Shown here piece by piece: positions 31,533-43,022 of a stretch of 64,000 nucleotides of DNA. Position numbers and translations under genes: made by a program. Within the stretch, counting starts at the first letter, position 1. Each line of letters opens with the position of its first letter. The DNA comes from Heterocephalus glaber (taxonomy: Eukaryota > Chordata > Mammalia > Rodentia > Bathyergidae): the NCBI RefSeq assembly GCF_000247695.1, contig NW_004624734.1, positions 35,779,479-35,843,478 of the forward strand, in the 5' to 3' direction. The notes beneath the pieces are model-generated. The model saw only the letters and a program-made list of their open reading frames with translations. It did not search any database and was not told the DNA's origin.

Positions 31533-31772
31533 ACCTCAGGTGAAGGAGATGGGCAGTGCACTACAGCAGGAAGGCTAACGGGCAAGCTCACCCCACCCCT
31601 GGCACACTGCCCAGGTGGCACAGCAGCCTGGAAGATGCACCCCCCCAGCCATCACCAGGTGCAGCTCCTCCAACTTGTACCTCTAGAACCATGGGCCAAA
31701 ATAAACCTCTTTTCTTTATAAAGAAGCTTGCCTCCAGTATTTCATGATAGCAGTGGAACATGGAGTAATACA
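31533..31772 (+). mobile_element. MaLR LTR, 3' half
   Basis: The end of an MST-like LTR: agaaccatgggccaaaataa, ctcttttctttataaagaag, then ctccagtatttcatgatagc and tggagtaataca. The 5' half is diverged. Confidence 0.65.
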
Positions 31773-33180
31773 GGGGGTGAGTAATACACTAATGGGGACC
31801 ACCCCTGCCAGAACCAGAACCCCTCCAAAGAGGACCTTTGGGTCTCAGCCCTGTTTACAGCCATGCGGTAGTCTAAGACTCTTCCTACCTATGCAGCAAA
31901 GAATTTAACCTTGCCCTGGTGGAGGCCCAGCCTTTACCCCTGGCTTGTGGGAGGCAATCTTTGTCTATCTGGGGATAGGAACAAGGTGACTTAGGGTGAG
32001 GGTGGCCACACCAGAAAGACCAACAGCATGATTTACGATGGAGCTGCAGGTCACAGGGTACCAACAGGGGGAGCTTCCCTGTTTGGCAGCACTCTGAGAA
32101 TACTGTTGCATGCCCAATGCCTGGAAAGTAACACAGCCACAAAGGACAATGGAAGCTCCAGTTTGGGAGCTTTGCTGGCCCCCACTCTGCGTTCCTTCCC
32201 CTGGCTGATTTTTGTGGTTACTACAGCACAACCTGCATATTCTAAATGGACAAGAAAATCAGTATCCTTACAGCATCTTACCATAAATTGTCTTTGAATA
32301 GCAACATTCTTCTAGAACGTGAAGGTCTGCGAGACATGGTCAGACAGTTCACTACTGTGGAAAATGAAGGCTGCTTAATCGAACGGGAGGAAGGGAAGGG
32401 GATCTGCTTTTTCTTTCTGATTAATTGCTGTAACATTGTCCTTCAGGCAGCTGGGGAGTTTCATATTTTCTTTAAACATCATTAAGCACCAAAGCTCTTG
32501 CAAAAAAACCTGGCTGCTATATGAATTCTGCAGTTTGGCTAACACTGATAATGGCTCTTAGAGCCACCATTCCATTAAAGCTATTAATTCGTTCATATTA
32601 ATTTTTGTTACAAATATTACAAGGGGAGGTGCATCAGGGTATTCAGATACAGATTCTACTTTAAGGATATATATTTGGTTTTCATAAATTGTTCTTGGAA
32701 GCCCAGTAATTATCTCTGTCCATCTTGTGTCTCATTTTTGCCATCTCCCAGACTTTAGCTAACTTTGCTTTCTCCAACTCCTTTCTGCCCTCCTTAGAGC
32801 TCTTCCAACAGTTGGAAATTGGGAGGGACTCTTACCCCTGAGCCCAGTGTAGCTGAGCCCAGTGTATCCTTTCCCTGTAATAAACTGTCATTGTGAGTAG
32901 AAAAGCTCTTAGTGAGTTTAGTGAATCTTCTTGTAAATTATTGAGCCCCTATTCTTGGAGACCTCCAGACTTGCAATGGGTATCAGAAGCAAGGGTGGGC
33001 TTGTGGGAATGGTCCCCTAAACTTGACCCTGCCTACTGCCCATCCCTCCTTCTAAGGCTCCCATCTGCAATGTGATCCTAGCCCACTCCTCATTCGATTC
33101 CTACTGTTTTATCCTCCACAGACATTTCCTCAACATATCTCTTTGTTTTTTTGCTTGTTTTGTTTTGGGGTTTTTGTTTT
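31773..33180. other. Unassigned stretch with possible conserved block
   Basis: About 1.4 kb, no exon. 32520-32720 is AT-rich unique sequence (ttaattcgttcatattaatt) with TAAT words, and could be conserved non-coding DNA. An AATAAA-like tccctgtaataaactgtcat motif lies near 32870. Confidence 0.3.
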
Positions 33181-33341
33181 TGTTTGGGCATGGGGGCTTG
33201 TACTCAGGGAGCACTGAACTGTATCTTCAGCCCTTTTCATTTTGAAACAGGTTCTTACTAAGTTGCCCAGGCTGGAACTTACCATCCTCCTGCCTCAGCC
33301 TTCTGAATAGCTGGCATTACAGGTGTGCACCACCTGGCTTT
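33181..33341 (-). mobile_element. B1-dID composite SINE, old
   Basis: ID half (33181-33232, gcatgggggcttgtactcag) then reverse-strand B1 (33238-33341, gttgcccaggctggaactta, ctggcattacaggtgtgcac). Confidence 0.75.
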
Positions 33342-34254
33342 AATAACATCTCTTTTATATCTAATCCCAACTTGGCAGGTGCTTCATGAGTCAGAGTGAA
33401 TGTGGGTGATCTCTGATTCTCCAGCCCCGATGTGCAGAGTTCTGGGCTCCACCCATACCTGCTGAGCTTGCAAGAAGAAAAAAAGGGAAGGTCAGCACAA
33501 CCTTTCTGTCCCTGCCATTTTGCAAGGTGCCTTTAGCTCAAAGTGGCAGATTTTGGCACATTTCAGGGTGTCGTATTCTGCCAACCTGCTGAGCACATTC
33601 TCCTCACAAACACTTTGTTTATAAACTTCTGCTACCAAGATCCTGGAATTAAATGTCAGCAGCAGCTGATTGGCCCAATAAAAATGAATTAAAATAGAGA
33701 AATACTCATACCTGTAACATATAATAACATAGTTTCGCCCACCTGCGAGTGCATGAGGATGCAGTGTGGCTAGGCCACACAAGAGAGAGAAGCCAGACAG
33801 AGACTTCTGGTCCCTGCTAACTTGGCAGCCAGCAGCATGACCGGCCGCCTGTCTCAAATTGGGGATGCCAGAAACTGACTGGAGCAAGAAGGCAAGTGAA
33901 AGCCTCAGGGTAACAAGATCACCCCAGTGATCTTGCCCAATCTCGCCCTGGGCACTCTCAGGAGTTTAAAACCAGAGGAGCAACCAGCACCTCAGGGATG
34001 GGGTCCTGAATGGGCACTGTGGCTTCCCAGAGGAAAAAAGCAAAACACGCAAGCCACACCTCTTTCCAAAGCAGAAGACTCGAACAGACAGGCCGAGAAT
34101 GGAAAACAAGCCTCGTTAAGTATGATGAAGAAACTAAGGTAGAGTCAATAGGAAACAAGAAATTAGAACAAACAGAAATACTAGGCATAACCTGGAGAAA
34201 ACACAGAAACAAAGGGGGCAAGAGGAAACTTTTGGAAATGATAGCTAAGCTCGT
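33342..34254. other. Unassigned stretch
   Basis: A 131-codon reverse frame (33492-33887) is open but unrecognised. No named repeat can be assigned with confidence. Confidence 0.35.
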
Positions 34255-34398
34255 GACATTGATGGTGCTGAAGGTTTGGTGGTTTCACAGGTGAATGCTA
34301 TTCTCCAAGTACATCAAGCTGTGTACATTAAATACAGCTTGTTGGGTGTATGTCACACCTCAATAAAGCAGTTAAAACAAAACAAAACAAAAGGATAG
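34255..34398 (+). mobile_element. Old L1 3' end
   Basis: ggtttggtggtttcacaggt, tcaagctgtgtacattaaat, gtcacacctcaataaagcag and an (AAAAC)n tail match the 3' UTR of older L1 subfamilies. Confidence 0.75.
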
Positions 34399-35457
34399 TG
34401 TTACTGAAAAACTGGGTCTTGATGGAGTAGGAAACCAGACCCTCACTCCCTTGGTCCTCAGTTCTTTGGGCCCTGATGAAAGAATCCGGTCAAGACATAT
34501 AGGCTATGCAGAAGTATAGGTAGAATTTACCGTAAAATAGATGTAAAGTTACACCTCCAAGCAAGAAGGCGGGCAGTGTGCAAAGGCTATCTGTGCCGAG
34601 TGAGAGCTTAGGTACATTTTTATGCACCTAGGGGCTACTCTTCACATCGGGGGAAGGGGGTTAATTGTGATGCTTATGAACACTTTACTTAGCGGTTACT
34701 TAGGAACTGCAAAATGCCTTCTTGTCCTTTCTAGATAGTCAGTGTTGAGGGGGGAGCTTTAATCATGTAAGAAAATTATAAAAGGTACGTCCTTAATTTA
34801 ATCCAGGTCCCAGTCCAAGACAGGAGGGTCTTTAAAGAACTTTCCTTTCCTGATATGTTTGGGCTATAGGCTCAGGGATGCCTCGTTCTGGAGTTAGACG
34901 GCCAGGTGGCTTGGTAATAGAAAGAATGCGCACAATGTGTGACCTTAAGATGCATGGTGCTCGTGGGATCGCTTTGGGTCAGAGACCTAACAAATGATTA
35001 TAAATGTAACATATGCTAATGTCTTTGTTTCTTTACTCAACTGACAATGTATGCTATTTTGGACAACCTGTAAGGAAAAATGAAGCCTGAGATGGCCACA
35101 TTTTGGTTCAGGGTGGCGGGGTGGTTTTTGGAGGACATTAAGTCCAACTTAGCAAGATGTCAGCACAGACACACCTCATCAGCTTCTGTATAAATAGCTG
35201 ACATACCAGTCCTGGCACATGGCCACTACAGTATTGTGTATTTTGGTGTAAACGTAGACTGCCCTGAGGCCTGGCAGGAGACATGAGCGGCTGAGGACAG
35301 CTGTGAAAATGGTCAGGCTCAGGGGCCGAGACGCCACGTGAGTGAGCAGCTCAAGGGCTCCCGAGAATAAAGATGTCTAATCCAGTCCAGGGTTCTGCCA
35401 TCTTCGTCGGGTTGCCTAATCTCAAGGGAACCTCCCCAGTCTGAACCGGTGACAACA
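34399..35457 (+). mobile_element. Long solo LTR of an endogenous retrovirus
   Basis: About 1.06 kb from tgttactg to gacaaca. A TATA-like box (tataaata, 35189-35196) and AATAAA (35366-35371) are in the right order for U3-R-U5, with a pyrimidine-rich downstream part (ccagtctgaaccggtgacaa). No gag, pol or env frame is next to it. No target-site duplication was found, so the ends are tentative. Confidence 0.5.
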
Positions 35458-35508
35458 CATCCCTCCCTCTTTGGTCCCTCAGGCCAGCTAATGTCTAACT
35501 ACCTGCCC

Positions 35509-35614
35509 ACATGTGCCTCCAGTCCCGGCTACTTGGGAAGTTGAGGTGGGAGGGTCACTTGAGTCCCAGAGTTCAAGGCCAACCTGGACAACATAGCAAG
35601 ACCCAGTGTCAAGA
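35509..35614 (+). mobile_element. B1 SINE, diverged
   Basis: gtgcctccagtcccggctac, ttgaggtgggagggtcactt, gttcaaggccaacctggaca, gcaagacccagtgtc. Confidence 0.75.
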
Positions 35615-35688
35615 TGAGAGGAGAGGGGAAGAACTAGGAGGGCACATGAAGGGCGGGGGAGAGGAGAGATTAATGCGCTCTACTTTAG

Positions 35689-35690
<2 letters not shown>

Positions 35691-35722
<32 letters not shown>
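35691..35722 (+). repeat. (TG)n microsatellite
   Basis: Sixteen GT units at the tail side of the reverse-strand ID half that follows. Confidence 0.95.
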
Positions 35723-35724
<2 letters not shown>

Positions 35725-35912
35725 GTGGAAACTGATCTCAAGGCCTTCGCACTGAGCTGCGTCCCCAGTCCATTTGTTGTTTGTTTATTTCCTTTGGAGA
35801 CAGGGTCCTGCTAAATCACTAAGTGGCCCTAGCTGGGCCTGAACACGCAACCACCTGTTGCATGGCCTCAGCCTCCAAGAGTTCTAGGATTACACGTGTG
35901 TCAACACTCTGG
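35723..35912 (-). mobile_element. B1-dID composite SINE, old
   Basis: ID half (35723-35770, aaactgatctcaaggccttc) then reverse-strand B1 (35795-35912, tggagacagggtcctgctaa, ttctaggattacacgtgtgt). Confidence 0.7.
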
Positions 35913-36466
35913 GCTTAAATTGTTCTAATTTGCCTTTGTGCGCTTGGTTAGAAGCATTGGACTTTGAATACTTAGGTCCAAGAGTGCATTTGAAATATGC
36001 AGTGTCAAAAGATAAAACTAAAGCAAATTGAACTTCTTAACTAGATTTTCTTTGCAATTCTAACACCAGGCAATACCTCGTTCTTTAGAACAGAATGAGT
36101 ATTCCCCCGGAGCTGAGCAGAGGAGGCTGGCTTTATGGGCAGAGAAAGGCTGAGAAGAGCAGCAACAGAAGAGGATCGGTTGTTTCAAAGTTTCTTTCCT
36201 TCTGGAGTTAAACCAGAAGGGCTCTCTTTATCATGCTGGCGCAGGTAAATTACCCCTTTAGGTTGCTGGCTGTGAATCTCTCTATTGTGGATTTTCGTTT
36301 TGTTGTTGGTTTTTTTCTTTGTTTTTCAAACCAGCCCTTTGCAAGTTCCATAGTTTGGTTCTAGGTACCTCACTTGAGCAACTCCATTCTGGTTTGGTCT
36401 CACCTGCTGGGGCCTAGTACAGGAGGCTGGTCCGGAAACAATGGTCTTCTGCACATTTAACAGTGG
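35913..36466. other. Unassigned non-coding stretch
   Basis: No exon or named repeat recognised. Confidence 0.35.
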
Positions 36467-36553
36467 AGAGCCAGGGATTTAGCCCTTGGCACTGTGCCTA
36501 TCTTGCAAGCGTAAGGTCTTGAGTTCGATCCCCGGTACCAAAAAAACAAACAA
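36467..36553 (+). mobile_element. ID SINE
   Basis: agccagggatttagcccttg, atcttgcaagcgtaaggtct, gttcgatccccggtaccaaa. Direct repeats aacagtgga flank it (about 36459-36467 and 36554-36562). Confidence 0.9.
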
Positions 36554-36562
36554 ACAGTGGAA

Positions 36563-37786
36563 TAAGTTCTTCTCTAACTTCCCTTCACCATGGACTAAAT
36601 ATCTTCAAGCATTAAGAAACAGTGTCCATTTCCATTCATTTTTATTCTGGCCTCCTACTTGATATACACAACCTGCCTGCCTCAACTACAGTGTTTGCTG
36701 TTGCAATGAAGCATATTTTGTCTTACCAAAAATGAATAAACCACCTTTATAAGTGAATAAAGGACACAAGTCCAGGCTGGGACTGAGACACCCACAAAGC
36801 AACGAGTGAAAGGGGGAAGAAAGCAAGCTGTACAGGCAGATCCGAAGGTCACCCTCACCACCTCTGCACCCTCCACCCAAACGTTTGGGATTTTGTCTCA
36901 AGAGCTCTGTCATAAAGGGGGCTAATGAAGAGGCTGGGGTTCCCTGTCCCTGAGCTTGCTGTCACTGGACCTGCAGCTGGCAGGACCCCTCCTTTCCTCC
37001 TCTTGGGGCTCAGAAAACAATACCTGGAAGTGTGGAGCTGGGACAGTTGAGCTGCAGAAACTTCCAGAACCACTTTCCTTTGTGTCAGCCCCAAGTACAA
37101 GGCTGGATGCTCTCTGAAATTCCCTCATCTGAGCAAACTTCCAAGTGAGCTGTATTGTCTTTATCCCCCCTCCCTCCAAGAATCTTGTCAAATAAGCAGA
37201 AAAGATTGGCCTCTGGGGAAGACAGAAGACCACACCCCAACTGGCTTCCCTGTTTTGACCTGGGAGGCTGCACCTACGGAATGAGACAGGCCTTATTCTC
37301 CCCCAGCTTCAGCCCTGGCCCCCAGCTCCCGCTGTCTATGACAAAGGGTATGTTTACATGTGAACTTCACCATGTTACTGGGTAATTACTCTCCTGTGAT
37401 GCCCCACGCACATTAATAAACTGGTATGCTTTTTTCTTCTATTAACCGATTATCAGTTCTTTTTAGTGATCCTTTGGAGGAGGCAGGGGTAGCTTTCACT
37501 GCACCCCAATACTGCCTGGGTTTTTGGCCCAAAGACTTCAGAAGGAGTTTCGTCTTTCTCATGTGCTGCAGATGGGACAGGCTACACAATCTGCAGGTCC
37601 AAGTCAAAAAATGAAAACATGAAAAAATTTTTTTGAATTAAGAATTTCAAGATGGCAACTGCAGTGCATGAAACTGAGCACAAGTCCCCTTGGGATGGCT
37701 CAAGTATAAAACCCAAGACGCCTGCTCAGCTCACGAGGTCTGGGGACTTTCAGGGCAACATAGTGCCAAATAAGGAACCTGCCCCA
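36563..37786. other. Unassigned stretch
   Basis: About 1.2 kb with overlapping reverse frames of 64-103 codons (36682-37273) that are mutually exclusive and unrecognised. No named repeat. Confidence 0.35.
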
Positions 37787-38213
37787 GTCAGCCTGGGCTG
37801 CTATTACAAAATACCGTAGATCAAGTGCCTGATAAACAACAGAAAGCTATTTCTTACAGCTCTGGATGCTGGAAATCCAAGATCAACATGCCAGCAGATT
37901 CAGGGTCTGGGGAGGGCCTGCTTTGTGGTTCACAGATGCACGTTTTCCTCACACTATAGAAAAGGACAAGGAAGCTCGCTGGCTTTTCTGGCGCGCCTTG
38001 AACTCAAGCTTCCTGCCTCATCTTCCCAAATGCTGGGACTGCAGGCATGTGCTACCACACCTGGCCACCTGGCCTCATTTAAAAAGGGAAAAAGTCTTTT
38101 TCGTGGGTGTTCTGCCCTCCTGACCTCATCACCTCCTGAGAGCCCCACCTCTCAATATCACATGAATTCAACAAATAAATTTTGGAAGGACACAAACATT
38201 TAGACCATAACAT
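37787..38213 (-). mobile_element. MLT1-type MaLR LTR, antisense, with SINE insertion
   Basis: Reverse-strand LTR: cctgggctgctattacaaaa, aacaacagaaagctatttct, gctggaaatccaagatcaac, cagattcagggtctggggag, and after a B1, cctcatcacctcctgagagc, acacaaacatttagaccata. Confidence 0.82.
37985..38068 (-). mobile_element. B1 SINE fragment inside the LTR
   Basis: Reverse-strand B1 lacking its tail half: ccttgaactcaagcttcctg, aaatgctgggactgcaggca, tgctaccacacctggcc. Confidence 0.8.
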
Positions 38214-38379
38214 TTGCTTAACTCAAGTAAAATCCCTAGCTCTTCAGAGTTGGAGGCTGAGAAAGATACTTGGCTAGGAATTTTCCCAGGGGTTGGACTT
38301 TGAAAGTTCCTGAAATCCTTCCAGATAGGTACTGGAGTGCTACAGGGCAACACAGGGTGGTGCCCCACTGAGAATATGA

Positions 38380-38620
38380 CCCCTAGAGTCAGTCAGCTGG
38401 GGTTTAAAGGACAACACCCAAACTCAGGAGCTATGTGACTTAGGCAAAGAGCTCAACTTTTCTGATATTGAGTGTCCTCATCTATGAAATCAGAATATTC
38501 ATGCCAACTTCATAGAATCAGGGTGGTGATTACATAAAACAATCCATGCAAAATGCTCAGTGCAGTGCGAGTAATGTATATGATTCATGTGTATGATTCA
38601 GTCAAAATTAACTATCATTT
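38380..38620 (+). mobile_element. MIR SINE
   Basis: gagtcagtcagctggggttt, aggagctatgtgacttaggc, tgtcctcatctatgaaatca, atgcaaaatgctcagtgcag. Confidence 0.9.
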
Positions 38621-38723
38621 TATTTCTACTCCACCCTAGTATACGTCAGAGAATCCACAGAGGCATAATAGAGGCAGAATTGGCAGGCAGGTATGTTATC
38701 ATATTCTTTTAAAAATAAGCTTC

Positions 38724-38812
38724 TTTGGGGCTAGGGATATAGCTCAGTGATAGAATGCTTGTTTAGCATGTAAGAAACTCAGGTTAGATACTCAGAATCA
38801 CAGGAAAATAAT
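38724..38812 (+). mobile_element. Old ID SINE
   Basis: tttggggctagggatatagc, agaatgcttgtttagcatgt, caggttagatactcagaatc. Confidence 0.8.
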
Positions 38813-38814
38813 TA

Positions 38815-39085
38815 AGGTTCTTTTTGTTAGCAGAGTAATGACTATTTGTTATGTAAGGTTTAGAAATTATAGAAATGTATAAAGAAGAAAATAAATGTTA
38901 CCTGTAACCTTATATCTGAATATAACCACTCTGTTTTGGGGGACTTTCCTTTCAGATCAATATACACTTATTTTCTTTTATATGCATTTGTATTTACAGT
39001 TGAATAATATTTATATATCAGGATTTTTAAAATACTGATTTATCACTGCCATGACCTTTTCCCTGTCATTGGTCTTCTAAAACAT
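38815..39085. other. AT-rich stretch resembling an old interspersed repeat
   Basis: gaagaaaataaatgttacct then ttcctttcagatcaatatac recalls a common ancient mammalian repeat whose family I cannot name. Confidence 0.3.
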
Positions 39086-39091
39086 GACTTT

Positions 39092-39183
39092 TGGGCTGGG
39101 GATTTAGCTCAATGGTTCCCCTGCCTGCCTCGCAAGTGCAAGGTCCCAAGTTCGATCCCCGGTACCAAAAAAATAAATAAATG
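39092..39183 (+). mobile_element. ID SINE, young type
   Basis: gggctggggatttagctcaa, ctgcctcgcaagtgcaaggt, gttcgatccccggtaccaaa, AAAT tail. atgactttt occurs on both sides (39084-39092 and 39180-39188). Confidence 0.95.
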
Positions 39184-39542
39184 ACTTTTAACAAAAACTG
39201 TACATTATTTTAGTAGCACATACATCTTAAAATCAGGTACTTTATAAAGTAACAAAGGTAAAAATAACACCTTTTTTCCACTTCCATATTTCAAGAGATA
39301 ATTTATTCAAACTCTTCCTGTGTCACTTTCATGTATCTTTGTCTTCCTCAGATCCACTCTTTGGGCCACCTCACACAGTTTTCTATAGTATATTATTTTC
39401 CCTGCTGTCTAAATTATTTCAGTTACAGCACTTTTACAAAATCTATTTGCTGTTACTGGAAATTTTATCCTAAACCACAAATAGAATAGTTCTACATAAA
39501 ACAATTCAGTTCTTATTTTATTTTTATTTATTTATTTATTTT
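39184..39542. other. Unassigned AT-rich stretch
   Basis: No exon or named repeat recognised. Confidence 0.35.
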
Positions 39543-39685
39543 TTTTGAGACAAGGTCTGGCTATGTAGTTCAGGCTGGCCTTGAACTCATGATGGTGCCC
39601 AGGCTGGCCTCAAACTTGAAGTGATCCTCCTGCCTCAGCCTCCAGAGTGCTGAGATTACAGGCATGTGCCACCACACCCAGCTCT
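39543..39685 (-). mobile_element. B1 SINE with internal duplication
   Basis: Reverse-strand B1: ttgagacaaggtctggctat, caggctggccttgaactcat, then a second caggctggcctcaaacttga, gagtgctgagattacaggca. Confidence 0.93.
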
Positions 39686-39757
39686 CAGTTATTCTTTTAA
39701 ATACAGTGGTAAATTATAGAAGGTAGATGTTCCGTGAATCATGTGATATCCTTGTGA

Positions 39758-39760
<3 letters not shown>

Positions 39761-39789
<29 letters not shown>
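39761..39789 (+). repeat. (TG)n microsatellite
   Basis: Fourteen TG units at the tail of the reverse-strand ID half that follows. Confidence 0.95.
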
Positions 39790-39791
<2 letters not shown>

Positions 39792-39986
39792 TGCTGTGGA
39801 TCAAAGCCAGGACTTTGCTCATGCCAGGCAAGTGCTCTACCACTGAGCCACATCCCCAGCCTTGTTTTTGTTTTTGAGGTAGAAGCTTGCTATATACTAG
39901 CCCAGGCTGGGCTCAGATTTGTAATCCTCCTGCCTCAGCCTCTTGAGTACCTGGGATTACAGGGGTGTGCCACAACATCTGGCTGT
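39790..39986 (-). mobile_element. B1-dID composite SINE
   Basis: ID half (39790-39862, gtgctgtggatcaaagccag, gcaagtgctctaccactgag) then reverse-strand B1 (39872-39986, ctagcccaggctgggctcag, cctgggattacaggggtgtg). Confidence 0.85.
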
Positions 39987-40210
39987 ACCATGTGTTCTCT
40001 ACAACATAACCATTTATGATTTTGTTTCTTTAAAATATTATATTTCAAATAAGCATTACATGGTTACAGTACAAGATTCAAAAAGAAAGATGATTTTTCA
40101 CTGATAATATAATTTTCCTTTTCAGGCTATACTTAATCCATTCCCTGATAATGAATATTTAGGTTGTTTTCAATTTTTTCATGGGTTTGTTTTTTAAATG
40201 GCTGACAGAG

Positions 40211-40214
<4 letters not shown>
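39987..40214. other. AT-rich stretch, possibly an old repeat
   Basis: aatatttaggttgttttcaa resembles a widespread ancient repeat, family not assigned. Confidence 0.3.

Positions 40215-40246
<32 letters not shown>
40215..40246 (+). repeat. (AG)n microsatellite
   Basis: Sixteen AG units. Confidence 0.95.
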
Positions 40247-40247
<1 letters not shown>

Positions 40248-40347
40248 ATTTCAAGACATAGTGCTATTTTCCATTGTTCTTACCAGTATCTCTCCAATCT
40301 CCCAGAATGGTCACCAAGTCCTCTGTGTTTAAGAATAGCCTGGCCTA

Positions 40348-41029
40348 AACCACTGTGGAAATCAATGTGGAGATATCTCAAAAAACTAGGATTAGAGGTC
40401 CCATTTGACCCAACTATTCCCCTGCTGGGTATCTTCCCAAAAGAATTAAAAGAATCATACCACAGCGATATATGTGCACCCATGTCTATAGTGGCACAGT
40501 TTGTAATAGCTAAAACTTGGAAATAGCCCAATTGCCCATCGACTGGAGCCTGGATAAAGAAGATGTGGTTTATTAATAAAATGGAGTACTATGCAGTCAT
40601 AAAGAATGAGAAACTAGAGACACTTATAGCTAAGTGGATGCACATTGAGGCCATACTCTTAAGTGAAATAAATAGGACACACATGTGTAAATACCAAATA
40701 GTTTCACTGGTGTGAAAACCTAAAAGTGTAAATAAGAATTGAAATGTATAATTGATATTGTGTAATAGGAAGAAAAGGTCTAAAGGAGTAGGGGAAGTGG
40801 GAGGGGTAGGGCAAAGGAAAGAAGGGAAAAGAAAAAATATGAGAAAAGGGAAAAAATGAAAACAAAGTCTTTATAAATAGGGAGGGATGGAGGGATTGAA
40901 GGGAGGGCAGGGGAATGGGGAAAAAATAAGAACCAAGATACTCATGTAAAGGTACAAGATCCCAATGATGAATGTAACTGTATTGTATACCTAAAATGTA
41001 CCAATAAACTTAATGGAAGAAAAAAAAGA
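40348..41029 (+). mobile_element. Young 5'-truncated L1 with 17-bp target-site duplication
   Basis: Begins within ORF2 and keeps the C-terminal frame: the segment reads VPFDPTIPLLGIFPKELK and later MEYYAVIKNEKLE, typical of L1 ORF2 ends. One TAG interrupts it after AKTWK. The frame stops at TGA 40713-40715. A polypurine 3' UTR (about 40785-40930) and an A-rich tail follow. Perfect 17-base repeats aagaatagcctggccta flank the insert at 40331-40347 and 41030-41046. Confidence 0.95.
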
Positions 41030-41046
41030 AAGAATAGCCTGGCCTA

Positions 41047-42767
41047 GCACCCCAGGGTAGATGGAGAGCACATAATCCCCAGTAAGTAAGGTCTACAGGC
41101 CCTTCCAGCTTGAAGAAGCCATAGAAGACTGAGACCTCCACTCCCTCAGCACCCCATAAAGAATTATGGGGATTTGCATCTCTCAGGAGGAAATGAGAAA
41201 GGAGATTAGGGTATGGCAGAGCCGTCTGGGGAAGCAGCCATGACCTGTTAATCACAAGATCTCAGAACACTTGGACAGAACAGTTCCCAAAGCCCTGAAT
41301 GTGGACTTCTCTCAAGAACTCAAGCAGGCACTCAGTAGGATGGCCTAGACCTGACCTCAGCCTGAGGCGTGAGATCCCAGCACTGCCTCTCAGGATCCAG
41401 ATGTAGAAGTTATCACAAGTTTCCTCAAGGTTTAGACAGCAGAAAAGGACACAGAGGCCACAAACAGCTCACTATTGAGGCTTTCCTCATGATAATCTTC
41501 CCTGTGTCCTCCAAGGTGTACTTTTATCTTGCTTTTTTCCTCTTTTACTCAACTCAAGCTCACTCTGAAAATCCAGTTTCTCCCTTACTCTTCACTTTTA
41601 CTCTTTCAAGTAAACTTTGTCACTGTAAAAAAACAAAAACAAAACACAAGAATAGACTCTTTAGAAACGATGCTATTCTTTGACTGGCAGAAGCCCTTGT
41701 CCTCAGGAATTGCTGGGAGTGGGGCAGAGAGCCCATCTTAAATTGGTCACCTCCCGGCTGAGGTCTAGATGTGCAGCTGCTGGTAGCAGGAACACAGCCA
41801 ATGGGCACACTTTCAAATAGGACAAGAGCATGGCCCTCGGGCATATCCACAGCGATCCCTCCCAGGAGTCTGCAGGCCAGCATCCTCTCCTTTCCAGCTC
41901 CTCTTGGAAGTCAAGGTCAAAGGGAGTCAGCAGCTGGAGATAAGTCAGGACTGGAAAAGGGAAAGGAATTAGAGCCAGGATAGTCAAGGATAGCACTGTG
42001 ACATCCAGGATAAGAATAGTCCAACAGACAGATGCACCCCTGCCCTGGACACCAAGGAACATTGCAGCCTGAGCGGTTGCGAAAGGAATAAAATACTTCT
42101 CTCCTGAAAATTGCCCAACTGCCTAATATTCAAGTACCTACCCAGTTGGTTTTTCAGTCAAATGAACCTAGTAGAAGGGTGAGCTTTGCTTGATGCCTGA
42201 TATTCAGAAAGTTGAGAATGAAATGTGAGCAAGGAAGCTGTTGAAGAAGTTGGTTTCTGCTCAGTGGTGTGCTGGTAATGTTTAGCAACAGGCTCTTGGG
42301 TATATGTGGGGGCAGATCAGCATCACTTGTCAATGTCCATGGTTAAATATCCCCACTGTGTCTGGTTTCAGGCTACCAACATGGTGTCACTACACGCAGA
42401 GCTGCACAGCTGTGTGCAGCAGCAGGCAGTTCCATGATATCTCCACCATGCAGGGACCATGCCTATGAAAAACTGCAAGGTAGAAAAACTGCTCATAGAA
42501 AAATGTGATGTGAGTTTTAAGTACTCATTACCTTTGTAGTAATATAATTTATTTAATTATAAGTGTATACGCTTTAATTTTTAATAACAGGTGTTTAACT
42601 GCTGGTTTACAAAACTCCTGAAACTTTAACAATCAGCTTCCATGAAAAGGCATAGGCCAGCACGGCACTCTGCTTATCACCCTCCCTCGCACTGGCATGT
42701 CTTGGTCTGTACTTCACTGTACGGCCAGCAGAACAATCTGGAGGAGAGTCAAAAGAATCATGTGAAG
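41047..42767. other. Unassigned stretch
   Basis: About 1.7 kb. A 119-codon reverse frame (41703-42062) and a 104-codon + frame (41369-41683) are unrecognised. The ttactctttcaagtaaactt segment near 41605 followed by an A/C tail may be an old retroposon end. Confidence 0.35.
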
Positions 42768-43022
42768 GCAGGCATGCTGGTACCTGCCTGTACTCCCAGC
42801 ACTCTGGGAGGCTAGGGCAGGAGGATTGCAAGTTCAAGCCCACCATGGGCAATTTAGTAAGATCCTGACTCACTGCTGGGGGTTTAGCTCAGTGGTTCCA
42901 CTGCCTGCCTCGCAAGTCCAAGGACCCGAGTTTGAGCCCTGGTACCAAAAATAAAAACTTGAAAAAAAGCCAAGTCTGTAGCTCAGTGCAAAGACCCTGG
43001 GTTCAATCCTCTGTGCTGACAA
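42768..43022 (+). mobile_element. B1-dID composite SINE interrupted by a young ID
   Basis: B1 part 42768-42873 (gcaggcatgctggtacctgc), old ID half 42970-43022 (gccaagtctgtagctcagtg, gttcaatcctctgtgctgac). A complete young ID sits between them. Confidence 0.8.
42874..42966 (+). mobile_element. ID SINE nested in a B1-dID
   Basis: gctgggggtttagctcagtg, ctgcctcgcaagtccaagga, gtttgagccctggtaccaaa, A-rich tail. Confidence 0.93.
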
